In this document: piece by piece, positions 55,943 through 64,000 of the stretch
Layout: each line of letters starts with the position of its first letter
Numbering within the stretch: position 1 is the first letter of the stretch
NCBI RefSeq assembly: GCF_023149135.1
Contig: NZ_JAIWJX010000002.1
Location: 2,790,001-2,854,000, forward strand
Origin: Fictibacillus marinisediminis
GTDB lineage: Bacteria; Bacillota; Bacilli; Bacillales; Fictibacillaceae
Direction: 5' to 3'
Length of the DNA stretch: 64,000 bases
Notes under the pieces: generated by a model
Told to the model about the DNA's origin: nothing
The model's input: the letters and a program-made list of their open reading frames with translations, nothing else
The model's database searches: none
Program-made: the position numbers and the translations under genes

Positions 55943-56155
55943 ATGGCCAGACGCTATTTTAAAAGAAACCGCACGCCGTTTAAATTTCAGGTTCCCGATT
56001 GGCTTCGGACAGCAAGGGATATCGTAAGCCAATTTACAATACCGCTGATCGTGTTCCAGATCATCCGTACCATTCTGTTCCCATCCGGCATTGATTTTGT
56101 GATCCTGCTTATTTTAATCATTCTTCACTTTTGCTTTTCCTATGAGGTGTTATAA
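55943..56155 (+). CDS. Small basic membrane protein of unknown function
   Basis: A 70-aa protein with a strongly basic N-terminus (ARRYFKRNRTPFKFQVPDWLR) and two hydrophobic helices (about residues 29-45 and 49-65). GAAGGAT precedes ATG 55943, chosen over an ATG seven codons upstream. I do not recognise a family with certainty. It lies divergent from the valS T-box and convergent with ysxE. Confidence 0.65.
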   Translation: MARRYFKRNRTPFKFQVPDWLRTARDIVSQFTIPLIVFQIIRTILFPSGIDFVILLILIILHFCFSYEVL

Positions 56156-56177
56156 AGAAAAGCGGAAAATAAAAAAA

Positions 56178-56205
56178 GATCACATATAGGCTACTATATG
56201 TGATC
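56178..56205. terminator. Bidirectional terminator before ysxE end
   Basis: Perfect 11-bp arms GATCACATATA (56178-56188) and TATATGTGATC (56195-56205), with an A7 run on one side; overlaps the ysxE stop. Confidence 0.85.
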
Positions 56206-57237
56206 AGTATTTTCATTCATATCGAGCGGTTCCGGCGGCGGCGGGGTCAGGATCAGATCACAGAAATCCCTGATGTGCCTCATCGCTGAAATTCGTTTTT
56301 CCAAACGGTGGACAAACTCGATTTGGCTGAATCGTTCCCTTTTATGACGATATAAATCAACGGAGTTAAAAATAGGTTCGGGATAGCTCATATAGCTGAC
56401 CAAGAGACTTTTTTCCTCCTCGAGGAGTGGGATGTGCCTTTGATACAGCGAGAGCAGCCTCCCGCCCTCTTCTCTCGTCCAGTTCGAATGGTGTACTGCT
56501 TTTCTGAAAAAGATCGCCAAATCTCTTACAGGCGTATCAAGCACTGCTTTTTCAAAATTGAGGAGATGCGGTTCCCCATGATGAGAGAATAACAGATGAT
56601 TTCGTGATAGTTTGCCATGGCAAAGTGCACTGCGATACCTTTTTTCCGCATGGCAGGCATCATACCAGTCTTTCAAACGGCGTTTTGCTTCCTCCGCCAT
56701 TTTCATCATATGGTGAAAATGGCTTAAATACGTCAGCTCAAAAGGAGACATGTACGGCATGCGTTCTGATTCTTCAGCAAACCTCTCCATTTCAAGCTGG
56801 CGTGTTTCCCATCTCTGCATTAAATACTGAAAGGAATGGTCTACCACTTCTGGCGAGAAATCCTGTTCTTTCAGGGTCAGATAATGAATTTTTCCGATCT
56901 CATCGATCATCACTTCTTCCCGCGTCTGGCCGAGCCGTTCACCGCCTGCAAACCACGGCATGAGATAGTACGTTTTGTTTCCATGCTGTACGGTATAATC
57001 ACCGTATTTAGTTGGATAGAGCGGCACCACCTGATGATAGCCGATTTCCGACAATCGGTGAACGACATGGGTAAACCAGTTCGATTCTTCTTCGTTTAAA
57101 CTCGTTTCCTTTAAAGCAAACGTGCCTCTTCTTGATATCACTTTTTTCACTTTGCCGAACGCTTCGATTTTCTCTGGATAAAGATCGTACTGAAATAAAA
57201 CCGGACCATAATTGACGTTTTCACTTGAATGGCTCAC
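56194..57237 (-). CDS. ysxE: CotS-family spore coat protein YsxE
   Basis: A 347-aa kinase-fold protein of the CotS/YsxE group. The nucleotide lobe has GTFALKETSLNEEE; the catalytic loop reads CHGKLSRNHLLF, with the usual catalytic Asp replaced by Lys, so phosphotransfer is doubtful. YsxE is a SpoVID-dependent coat protein in B. subtilis and is encoded next to spoVID. Here a second related gene lies between them and overlaps the start of ysxE by four bases. Confidence 0.85.
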   Translation of the reverse strand: MSHSSENVNYGPVLFQYDLYPEKIEAFGKVKKVISRRGTFALKETSLNEEESNWFTHVVHRLSEIGYHQVVPLYPTKYGDYTVQHGNKTYYLMPWFAGGERLGQTREEVMIDEIGKIHYLTLKEQDFSPEVVDHSFQYLMQRWETRQLEMERFAEESERMPYMSPFELTYLSHFHHMMKMAEEAKRRLKDWYDACHAEKRYRSALCHGKLSRNHLLFSHHGEPHLLNFEKAVLDTPVRDLAIFFRKAVHHSNWTREEGGRLLSLYQRHIPLLEEEKSLLVSYMSYPEPIFNSVDLYRHKRERFSQIEFVHRLEKRISAMRHIRDFCDLILTPPPPEPLDMNENTDHI

Positions 57238-58154
57238 AAAGCCACCCTCTTTCGTTTATCGTCCATCCAGTCAGTAAAACAGTGAAGCAGGATTCTGTTA
57301 AAATCCCAATCCTGTTCAAAAGATTCAACGCAAGCAACAATGTGTGAAAGCTCTTTATCCTTTAACTGATCCACACAATCCTGAAGTTCCCATGGTGTCA
57401 AGATTTCTGCCAGAAGCAAATATCCCTGTTCCCGTTCCAAAGAGAAATGTTCATTGATGCAGGTTAATAATTTCCGCAGTGAGTAGGGCCCGCATTCCTT
57501 TAGCCACTCGGTCAAAAAATTGCGCAGCGGGCGATAACCCTGTTCAGGATAACCATTGCTTCCCCGGTAAAATAAAATATTAAAAATCTGTGCTCCATTG
57601 CTTATGTGTGTATCAGAATCAAGGAGCGGAAGCGGCACATTAGAGGATGCCTGCTTGAGTTCCATGGCAAGGTTCAGTCTTTTATTTGCTTCAGGCAAAG
57701 AATTTCTGACACTGACAAGTTCATTGTAATCCTTGCTTAGTTTGTGGATCGCCGCCAGGCAGGCGTCAAAGGAATAGTGATCAGCATGGGTAATGGAACC
57801 AAACCCTTTTTGCAGATCTAGGCCCGCTTGAAGCATGTTGCCCAAGAGAAGGCCCCACCTTTTTTCATGGCCTCCCCTTTCATGCCGGCCTTCTACATAA
57901 TCATGCAGGGTGAGGTACCTGCCTTCCAGCTCAACCCATGGATTTCCATCTGCCGTCCTGATCATTCGGTCTGCTACAGCCAAACTGTTCTTTCCGACTT
58001 CATCCCTCCATTGGACATGCCAGTTTAAAAGGTTCAGATCATTCCAGATCCTGATCCGTTTGACCCCGCAATCAGTGTCCACCAGACTTTCTTTATCTTT
58101 CCATGTCACGGTTTGAAGATCATAATGCTTCTTGATTTCATGTAATAGGGTCAT
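57234..58154 (-). CDS. Second, degenerate CotS/YsxE-like coat protein
   Basis: A 306-aa protein weakly resembling the same kinase fold: EGRYLTLHDYVEGRHERGGHEKRWGLLLG corresponds to the hinge and helix region, FGSITHADHYSF follows, but no HGD catalytic loop or metal-binding motif is found; the equivalent region reads ISNGAQIFNILFYRG. It is probably catalytically dead. ATG 58154 or a GTG three codons upstream may be the start. It lies in spoVID-this gene-ysxE, with tight spacing on both sides. Assignment rests on position and faint pattern. Confidence 0.6.
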   Translation of the reverse strand: MTLLHEIKKHYDLQTVTWKDKESLVDTDCGVKRIRIWNDLNLLNWHVQWRDEVGKNSLAVADRMIRTADGNPWVELEGRYLTLHDYVEGRHERGGHEKRWGLLLGNMLQAGLDLQKGFGSITHADHYSFDACLAAIHKLSKDYNELVSVRNSLPEANKRLNLAMELKQASSNVPLPLLDSDTHISNGAQIFNILFYRGSNGYPEQGYRPLRNFLTEWLKECGPYSLRKLLTCINEHFSLEREQGYLLLAEILTPWELQDCVDQLKDKELSHIVACVESFEQDWDFNRILLHCFTDWMDDKRKRVAL

Positions 58155-58169
58155 CGCTTCCACCCGACC

Positions 58170-59483
58170 TTAACGGCTTTGTGAAACTGGGATGTAAATA
58201 ATTTGGCCTTCTGCGATCTCTTCCTGATTGATCCTGTTGACTCTCATCAGAGAATGAATAGAGATATCATATCGTTCACAAATGCTGTCAAGCGATTCCC
58301 CACGCTGTATAATATACATTTTTACCTTTGAAAACCTATCTTCATTTCCAGAAAGCATTTTTGTTAAATATAATGCATTCTCCTCTTTCCTTGCCTCAGT
58401 GGAGGAAACTTTCTCTTGTTCCTCCTCCCGCTCCTGTTCCTGTTCAAATGCTTCTTGAGGCGGCTGCTGATTGTAGTTATAAGCTTCCTGTTCTTCCGAA
58501 TGTATATTGATCTGCTCGATTTGAGGCAAAGCAGGCGGCGGAGCAGGCGGTGCAGGCGGTATATAGGAAGGTGTATAGTAAGAAAGCGACTTTAAAGCCG
58601 GAATCCCATTGTCAGCCGTTTCTTCCTGATATTCTTCCTGATATTCTTGCTGATATTCTTGCTCTTCCATTGCTTCCGCTTCATCAAAGGTTGGGGTGGG
58701 ATAGGCTGCAGGTTCATCGTCTTGACGGTTGTAATTGATTGCAGGCTCTGTGAATTCTGCTTGCGCAGGTTCGCTTTCCGGTTCAATGATCGGCATCTCG
58801 AACAGCTTCTTGGATTCAAATTGGAAAGGAGCAAAGATTTCTTGTTCTTCCGTTCTTGCTTCCTCTTCTGAATTCATCTCATCCTGCTGCTCATTCTCTT
58901 CAAACCTGGCTTCAAATACGGGAACCTGGAACGGCTCGTATTCCGTTTCTTCATTCATCGGCGTTTCCTCAAACGTCATGCCCTCATCTTCCATTGCCTG
59001 ACCCTGAAAAGATTCTTGCTCCTCTTGGGCTGGTTCTTCATTCCCATCCTGAATGCCGGAGATGGAAATGGATGCAGTTAGCTCCAGGCAGGTTGGATTG
59101 GGAAGCTCATAATCAAAGGCATCAACAAGAACAAACACCTCTTCAAGCTTTTGAACCCGTGTTGAAGGGATCGTGATGTCAACAGGGAACCGATGATCCA
59201 GCTCTGCTATCCCCTCATCGTTCATTTTCAGCTGTGTCAGCGAACGATAGGAAACCTGCTCTCTGAGTGAGCCTGTTTCCAAATTGAGAGAATTCCCATC
59301 ATCCATTGCACATGGACGGTACTCTCCATGCAGCATTAAAGCTCCTTTAACACAAACCTGGCCGCCTTCTTCAGTAATCTGAATATCAGGCTCCAGTGCC
59401 ATTGATAACACTTCTGCAACTTCCTGTCCTTTCTTTAACCAGACAGACTCCTCTATGGAGAAACGCAGCTTCGATGGATTCAT
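58170..59483 (-). CDS. spoVID: Stage VI sporulation morphogenetic protein SpoVID
   Basis: SpoVID (437 aa) drives encasement of the spore by the coat and binds SafA. The N-terminal domain (about 1-145) begins KLRFSIEESVWLKKGQEVAE, a long Glu/Gln/Pro-rich middle region follows (about 150-385), and a C-terminal LysM domain (about 388-434) has YIIQRGESLDSICERYDISI. GAAAGGAGGAG precedes the ATG. It is shorter than B. subtilis SpoVID (about 575 aa), mainly in the middle. Its partner safA is also in this window. Confidence 0.9.
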   Translation of the reverse strand: MNPSKLRFSIEESVWLKKGQEVAEVLSMALEPDIQITEEGGQVCVKGALMLHGEYRPCAMDDGNSLNLETGSLREQVSYRSLTQLKMNDEGIAELDHRFPVDITIPSTRVQKLEEVFVLVDAFDYELPNPTCLELTASISISGIQDGNEEPAQEEQESFQGQAMEDEGMTFEETPMNEETEYEPFQVPVFEARFEENEQQDEMNSEEEARTEEQEIFAPFQFESKKLFEMPIIEPESEPAQAEFTEPAINYNRQDDEPAAYPTPTFDEAEAMEEQEYQQEYQEEYQEETADNGIPALKSLSYYTPSYIPPAPPAPPPALPQIEQINIHSEEQEAYNYNQQPPQEAFEQEQEREEEQEKVSSTEARKEENALYLTKMLSGNEDRFSKVKMYIIQRGESLDSICERYDISIHSLMRVNRINQEEIAEGQIIYIPVSQSR

Positions 59484-59568
59484 GCCTTTCTCCTCCTTTC
59501 AGCCAAATATCTCATACGTTACAGGATTATGACCAACTTGGTAAAAATATGATTGGAAAGAGAAGAAC

Positions 59569-59597
59569 AAAAAAACTGCCCCTTAAAGGAGCAGTTT
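59569..59597 (-). terminator. Terminator of the hem operon
   Basis: On the minus strand AAACTGCtCC and GGgGCAGTTT pair around a short loop and are followed by T7, just after hemL. Confidence 0.88.
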
Positions 59598-59601
59598 GTC
59601 T

Positions 59602-60885
59602 TTATAGTCTGGAGAAGGCTTTTTCACATGCAGCAATGGTTTTCTCAATATCCTCACCACTGTGTTCAGTTGATAGGAAGAGACCTTCAAACTGGGAAGG
59701 AGGAAGTGAGATTCCTTCTTCCAGCATATATTTAAAGTAGCGTGTGAAGTAATCAAGGTTCGATGATTTCGCAGTTTCGTAGTTCACCACGTCCTCATCG
59801 GTAAAGAAAAATCCGATCATGGAGCCCGCACGGTTCAAGCTATGCGGAATGCGGTATTTTTCTGCAGCCGCTGCAATCCCCTCAGCTAGGCGGTCGCCTT
59901 TTTTCACAAAGTCCTGATACGATTCCGGTGTAAGCTGAGACAAAGTCTCATAACCCGCTGCCATCGCCAGAGGATTTCCTGAGAGGGTTCCTGCCTGATA
60001 GATTGGACCGCTTGGTGCGATCTGCTCCATGATCTCCTTCTTCCCGCCGTACGCGCCGACAGGAAGGCCTCCGCCAATGACCTTGCCAAGGCAGGTAAGA
60101 TCAGGAGTAACGCCAAAATATCCTTGCGCACAATGGTAATCCACACGGAAACCGGTCATGACTTCATCAAAGATTAAAAGAGATCTATATTGTTTGGTTA
60201 CCTCTCGAAGACCTTCCAGGAATCCTTTTTGGGGAGGGACTACGCCCATGTTTCCGGCAACCGGCTCGACGATAATACACGCAATGTCATCACCGAACTG
60301 CTCAAACGCATAGCGTACACTTTCAAGATCATTGTAAGGAACTGTAATGGTGTTCTTAGCGACCGACTCAGGAACTCCCGGGCTGTCAGGAAGTCCAAGC
60401 GTAGCCACACCTGAACCTGCTTTAATGAGCAATGAATCGCCATGGCCATGGTAACAGCCTTCAAATTTCAGGATTTTGTTTCTGCCTGTATATCCGCGGG
60501 CAAGGCGAAGCGCACTCATCGTCGCTTCTGTTCCGGAGTTCACCATGCGGACGATTTCAATGGAAGGGACCCTTTCTACAACAAGCTTGGCGAGCTTCGT
60601 TTCCCACTCGTTCGGAGCTCCAAAGCTCGTACCAAGCTCGGCTGTTTTTTTAAGGGCATCCACTACTATTTCATTGGCATGTCCAAGGATTAAAGGACCC
60701 CAGGATAGCACGTAATCTATATACTCATTTCCATCGATATCATAGATTTTGGAACCTTTTCCCCGTTCCATGTATACAGGATCCATGTTTACTGATTTAA
60801 ACGCACGCACTGGGCTGTTGACACCGCCTGGCATGTATTTCTTGGCTTCCTGAAAGGCTGCACTTGATTTTTTAAAGATTCTCAT
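59602..60885 (-). CDS. hemL: Glutamate-1-semialdehyde 2,1-aminomutase
   Basis: HemL (427 aa) makes 5-aminolevulinate from glutamate-1-semialdehyde with PLP. Seen are [43 protein letters not shown] and the PLP-lysine segment [17 protein letters not shown] near residue 265. AGGAGGATTTAAAC precedes the ATG. It is the last gene of hemX-hemC-hemD-hemB-hemL here and has a terminator. Confidence 0.97.
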   Translation of the reverse strand: MRIFKKSSAAFQEAKKYMPGGVNSPVRAFKSVNMDPVYMERGKGSKIYDIDGNEYIDYVLSWGPLILGHANEIVVDALKKTAELGTSFGAPNEWETKLAKLVVERVPSIEIVRMVNSGTEATMSALRLARGYTGRNKILKFEGCYHGHGDSLLIKAGSGVATLGLPDSPGVPESVAKNTITVPYNDLESVRYAFEQFGDDIACIIVEPVAGNMGVVPPQKGFLEGLREVTKQYRSLLIFDEVMTGFRVDYHCAQGYFGVTPDLTCLGKVIGGGLPVGAYGGKKEIMEQIAPSGPIYQAGTLSGNPLAMAAGYETLSQLTPESYQDFVKKGDRLAEGIAAAAEKYRIPHSLNRAGSMIGFFFTDEDVVNYETAKSSNLDYFTRYFKYMLEEGISLPPSQFEGLFLSTEHSGEDIEKTIAACEKAFSRL

Positions 60886-60902
60886 GTTTAAATCCTCCTG
60901 TC

Positions 60903-61871
60903 CTAGCGGTTTAACCAGCGTGATACATCTTTCGCATGATACGTAATAATCAGATCAGCACCTGCACGCTTCATGCCCGTCAATGTTTCCATCACGATGC
61001 TTTCTTCATCAATCCAGCCGTTTTGGGCAGCGGCTTTGATCATGGAATATTCACCACTCACATTATAGGCGACAAGCGGAAGAGGGTAACGGTCTTTCAG
61101 TTCACGGAGTACATCCAAATATGCAAGCGCGGGTTTTACCATAAGGAAGTCTGCTCCTTCTTCAATATCCGACTCTGCTTCACGCAGTGCTTCCAGGCGA
61201 TTGGCCGGGTCCATCTGATAAGATTTGCGGTCCCCGAACTGAGGAGAGCTGTGAGCAGCCTCTCTGAACGGCCCATAATAGGCAGAGGAATATTTTACAG
61301 AGTAAGACATGATCGGCACATTTATAAAACCAGCTTCGTCCAGTCCTTCACGAATCGCTGCAACAAACCCATCCATCATGTTGGAAGGAGCAATGATGTC
61401 CGCTCCAGCTTTTGCTTGAGAAACTGCTGTGTTTGCAAGCGCAGAGAGTGATTCATCATTCAGAACTTCTCCGTCCCGAATGATCCCGCAATGTCCATGA
61501 TCCGTATATTGGCAAAGGCATGTATCAGCAATAACGGTAAGCTGCGGAAAACCACTTTTTATTTTCTTGATGGCTTTTTGTACGATTCCATTATGGTCAT
61601 ACGCCGAGCTTCCTGCATCATCCTTATGGTCGGGTACTCCGAAAACCATAACAGAACGGATGTTAAGGTCCACAAGCTCCTGCATTTCCTCTTCTAGATA
61701 ATCGAGAGATACATGGTAAACACCAGGCATGGAAGGGACTTCCTGCTTAATGCGCTCACCTTCAACAAAAAAGATCGGATAAATCAAATCGTCTGTTCTT
61801 ACATGCGTTTCCCTCACGAGTGCACGCATGCTCTCACTGCTTCGTAATCTTCTATGACGCTGAAAATTCAT
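60903..61871 (-). CDS. hemB: Delta-aminolevulinic acid dehydratase (porphobilinogen synthase)
   Basis: HemB (322 aa) joins two 5-aminolevulinates to porphobilinogen. The cysteine-rich zinc site [14 protein letters not shown] near residue 120, and both active-site lysine segments, [16 protein letters not shown] and [13 protein letters not shown], are present. The ATG lies one base after the hemD stop, and AGAGGAGAAATA precedes it. Confidence 0.97.
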   Translation of the reverse strand: MNFQRHRRLRSSESMRALVRETHVRTDDLIYPIFFVEGERIKQEVPSMPGVYHVSLDYLEEEMQELVDLNIRSVMVFGVPDHKDDAGSSAYDHNGIVQKAIKKIKSGFPQLTVIADTCLCQYTDHGHCGIIRDGEVLNDESLSALANTAVSQAKAGADIIAPSNMMDGFVAAIREGLDEAGFINVPIMSYSVKYSSAYYGPFREAAHSSPQFGDRKSYQMDPANRLEALREAESDIEEGADFLMVKPALAYLDVLRELKDRYPLPLVAYNVSGEYSMIKAAAQNGWIDEESIVMETLTGMKRAGADLIITYHAKDVSRWLNR

Positions 61872-61872
61872 A

Positions 61873-62631
61873 TTATTTCTCCTCTCCGATAAAACACTTC
61901 ACAGCCTCTATTATACCTTCTTCTGTATAATCAGTGGCACTGATCCGCTTATGAAACCCGGATTGTTTCGCTTTTTCCTCTGTTACTGGCCCAATACAGG
62001 CTGCCAAAGTGTTCTTCTGGTACATTACCCGGCGATCACCAGCCGCTTCACCGAAATAAACAACACTGGATGGGCTCATAAAAATGATCACGTCCACCTT
62101 CTCGGGAAGCTGGTGTATTGATACTTCTGCTTTCTTCGTCTCGTAAACGATGATCTCGGTTACTTGAGCAAGGTCATGTAGCGTATTTGCCACCGTCTGC
62201 TTGGCAAGGCTGCCTTTTGGAACGAGTACTTTGGAACCCGGTTTCACTCTTTTCTTTAATTCTACCGCCAGTTCTTTCCCTTCATACTTCCCCGGCATCA
62301 GATCAATAGAAATTCCTTTCTCCTCAAGCCTTCGAGCGGTTTTTGGGCCGACCGCCGCTATTTTCTGAGAAGTAATCGTCTTCCCAGTCTCCTGAAGCAT
62401 TTGAAGAAAATAACGTACACCATTCGCACTCGTAAAGACCACCCAATCAAACTGCTCCAGCTGCTGAAGCACAGCTTCTTCTTCTGAATCCATGGTTGCT
62501 TTTGCTATGTGCAGTACCGGAAAGCTGACAGCCTCTGCCCCTTCTTCTTCAAGCTTTGCAAGAAGACTTGCAGATTGATGAGCCGGCCTTGTGACGACAA
62601 CCGTCTTTCCCGCTAAAGGCCGGGACTTCAT
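61873..62631 (-). CDS. hemD: Uroporphyrinogen-III synthase
   Basis: HemD (252 aa) closes hydroxymethylbilane with ring D inversion. The family is poorly conserved, but the start [50 protein letters not shown] and the late [14 protein letters not shown] match. It overlaps hemC by four bases (ATGA) and abuts hemB, the expected order. Confidence 0.94.
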   Translation of the reverse strand: MKSRPLAGKTVVVTRPAHQSASLLAKLEEEGAEAVSFPVLHIAKATMDSEEEAVLQQLEQFDWVVFTSANGVRYFLQMLQETGKTITSQKIAAVGPKTARRLEEKGISIDLMPGKYEGKELAVELKKRVKPGSKVLVPKGSLAKQTVANTLHDLAQVTEIIVYETKKAEVSIHQLPEKVDVIIFMSPSSVVYFGEAAGDRRVMYQKNTLAACIGPVTEEKAKQSGFHKRISATDYTEEGIIEAVKCFIGEEK

Positions 62632-63560
62632 ATTCCCAGGTCTTTCTTTACTTTCTCAAGGATCTCATGTGCACCTTTCTCCTGAAGCTTAACAGCTAGT
62701 GTCACTCCGAGCATGTTGGGATCATCCGAGACAGCCTGCTCCTTGATTACTGTTTTGCCATCAGGAGTAGCAACAAGCCCAGCTAAGGAGATGTCCCCCT
62801 CTTCTGTTCTTTCTGCGTAGGCCGCAATCGGCACCTGGCATCCGCCTTCCAGCGTGTGAAGGAATGCGCGTTCTGCCATCACCGTTTTGTACGTGTCTTC
62901 ATCATTCAGATGCTGAAGAAGAGCTCTTAGCTCAGCATCGTCTTCCCGGCATTCAATAGACAGAGAGCCCTGTCCTACCGCAGGAAGGCTCAGTGACACT
63001 GGCAGGTATTCAGTCACCGTATCCGCTGACCATCCCATTCTTTCAAGACCTGCAGCCGCAAGAATGATAGCATCAAACTCACCAGATTTTAATTTACCAA
63101 GACGTGTATCGATGTTTCCTCTGATTGATTTAATTTCAAGATCCGGACGGACATGCAAAAGCTGTGCAGCCCGGCGGAGTGAGCTCGTACCGACAATCGA
63201 TCCTGCCGGAAGCTCTTCTAACGAGTTATATTTTTCTGAAATAAAGGCATCCCTTGGGTCAACACGTTTAGGTGTGCAGCCGATGATCAGCCCATCCGGC
63301 AGAACAGAGGGCATGTCCTTCATACTATGTACTGCCATATCAATCTCTTTATCAAGCATGGCCTGTTCAATTTCTTTCACAAACAGCCCTTTACCCCCTA
63401 CTTTTGAGAGAGTGACATCAAGGATCACATCTCCCTTGGTCACGATTTCCTTCACCTCGAACTCAAAAGGAAGGCCCAGCGCCTTCAATTGGTCAATGAA
63501 CCAGTTTGTTTGAGTGAGTGCCAGTTTGCTTCGTCTTGAACCTACTATTATTTTTCTCAT
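62628..63560 (-). CDS. hemC: Porphobilinogen deaminase (hydroxymethylbilane synthase)
   Basis: HemC (310 aa) polymerises four porphobilinogens. It starts [19 protein letters not shown], and has [33 protein letters not shown] and the dipyrromethane-cofactor cysteine in [13 protein letters not shown] near residue 241. AGGAGGTTTTATAG precedes the ATG. It lies between hemX and hemD. Confidence 0.98.
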   Translation of the reverse strand: MRKIIVGSRRSKLALTQTNWFIDQLKALGLPFEFEVKEIVTKGDVILDVTLSKVGGKGLFVKEIEQAMLDKEIDMAVHSMKDMPSVLPDGLIIGCTPKRVDPRDAFISEKYNSLEELPAGSIVGTSSLRRAAQLLHVRPDLEIKSIRGNIDTRLGKLKSGEFDAIILAAAGLERMGWSADTVTEYLPVSLSLPAVGQGSLSIECREDDAELRALLQHLNDEDTYKTVMAERAFLHTLEGGCQVPIAAYAERTEEGDISLAGLVATPDGKTVIKEQAVSDDPNMLGVTLAVKLQEKGAHEILEKVKKDLGI

Positions 63561-63593
63561 CTATAAAACCTCCTAAAAGAGTGACCATATGCC

Positions 63594-64000
63594 TTATTGA
63601 TACCAAAAATGAAATTCAGTAAGGGTGGATGCCAGAAAATAATTGATCAGAACGATAAGAAAAGCTCCCGTGTTCCAGATCGCCAAGGTCTTTCCTTGAA
63701 GACCCTTCGCCACTTTTTGATATAAAAACACACTGTATACCGCGATGACGATAAAAGACGTAATGACTTTGGCGTCAAGCAGTGAAAAGCCCTGTATCTT
63801 TAAGAATGCCCAGATCACGCCTAGTATTAAACTTAAAAGCAGAATTGGAACACCTGTCATATTCAGTACAAAGGATAGCCTTTCAAGGGTAGACAGGCTT
63901 CCAAGACGCTGCAGCCTCTTGCTCCACTTTTTCTGCTTTAAGAGCCTGTGCTGAAGCAGATACATGATCGAAAAGATAAAAGAGAGGGTGAATGCACCAT
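63594..64000 (-). CDS. hemX: HemX-like membrane protein, C-terminal part (cut by window edge)
   Basis: The frame is open to the window edge, beyond the internal ATG at 63965, so the 5' end is missing. At least 135 residues with four helices are visible, with the linker LLQHRLLKQKKWSKRLQRLGS and LDAKVITSFIVIAVYSVFLYQKV. HemX belongs to the CcsA/cytochrome c assembly-like membrane family and lowers HemA level in B. subtilis. Its place before hemC is the B. subtilis order (hemA-hemX-hemC). Confidence 0.88.
   Translation of the reverse strand, partial: GAFTLSFIFSIMYLLQHRLLKQKKWSKRLQRLGSLSTLERLSFVLNMTGVPILLLSLILGVIWAFLKIQGFSLLDAKVITSFIVIAVYSVFLYQKVAKGLQGKTLAIWNTGAFLIVLINYFLASTLTEFHFWYQ

Overview
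The window is a stretch of chromosome from an endospore-forming member of the Bacillaceae. The gene order follows the Bacillus subtilis recJ-secDF-spoVB ... ruvAB-safA-nad ... obg-spo0B-rpmA ... spoIVF-min-mre-radC-maf-spoIIB ... folC-valS-ysxE-spoVID-hemLBDC arrays, ribosome binding sites are strong (AAAGGAGG type), and many genes belong to sporulation or the spore coat. Genus-level placement (for example near Fictibacillus) is only an impression.

Layout. 1-11.3 kb: recJ (partial), separate secF and secD, comN, spoVB, a DUF421 gene, yajC, tgt (broken by one missing base), queA and ruvBA. This is protein export, tRNA queuosine synthesis and recombination. 11.4-20.1 kb: sporulation genes (YhcN-type lipoprotein, CotS-type protein, SafA with a 42-bp coding repeat), then NAD synthesis (nadB-nadC-nadA) divergent from nifS-niaR around a shared regulatory region. 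20.1-33.7 kb: pheB (no pheA beside it), obgE, spo0B, rpmA, prp, rplU with a leader RNA, RNase G, spoIVFAB, minCD, mreBCD, radC, maf and spoIIB.

33.8-47.8 kb: a complete-looking type IV pilus locus. It lies between spoIIB and folC, where B. subtilis has only comC. One strand carries a minus-strand operon: acidic membrane protein, PRC-barrel protein, VanW-like protein, PilB, PilT, PilC, major pilin, prepilin peptidase, PilM, PilN, PilO. A divergent plus-strand operon encodes three minor-pilin-like proteins, the last (PilX-like) unusually large. A membrane GAF-GGDEF protein follows directly, and PilB carries an MshEN-type N-terminus. Together these suggest c-di-GMP control of the pilus. This locus is the main accessory system of the window.

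47.8-64 kb: the GGDEF gene, folC, two tandem RimK-like ATP-grasp ligases of unknown substrate divergent from folC, valS with a T-box leader, a small membrane protein, ysxE with a second degenerate CotS-like gene, spoVID, and the haem genes hemL, hemB, hemD, hemC and part of hemX.

No tRNA, rRNA, CRISPR array, transposase or prophage gene was seen. Regulatory structures of note are a terminator hairpin that also contains the recJ promoter and ribosome binding site, a large palindrome centred on the maf promoter, the L21 leader and the valS T-box. All functions are inferred from motifs, family resemblance and synteny read by eye; no database search was run.
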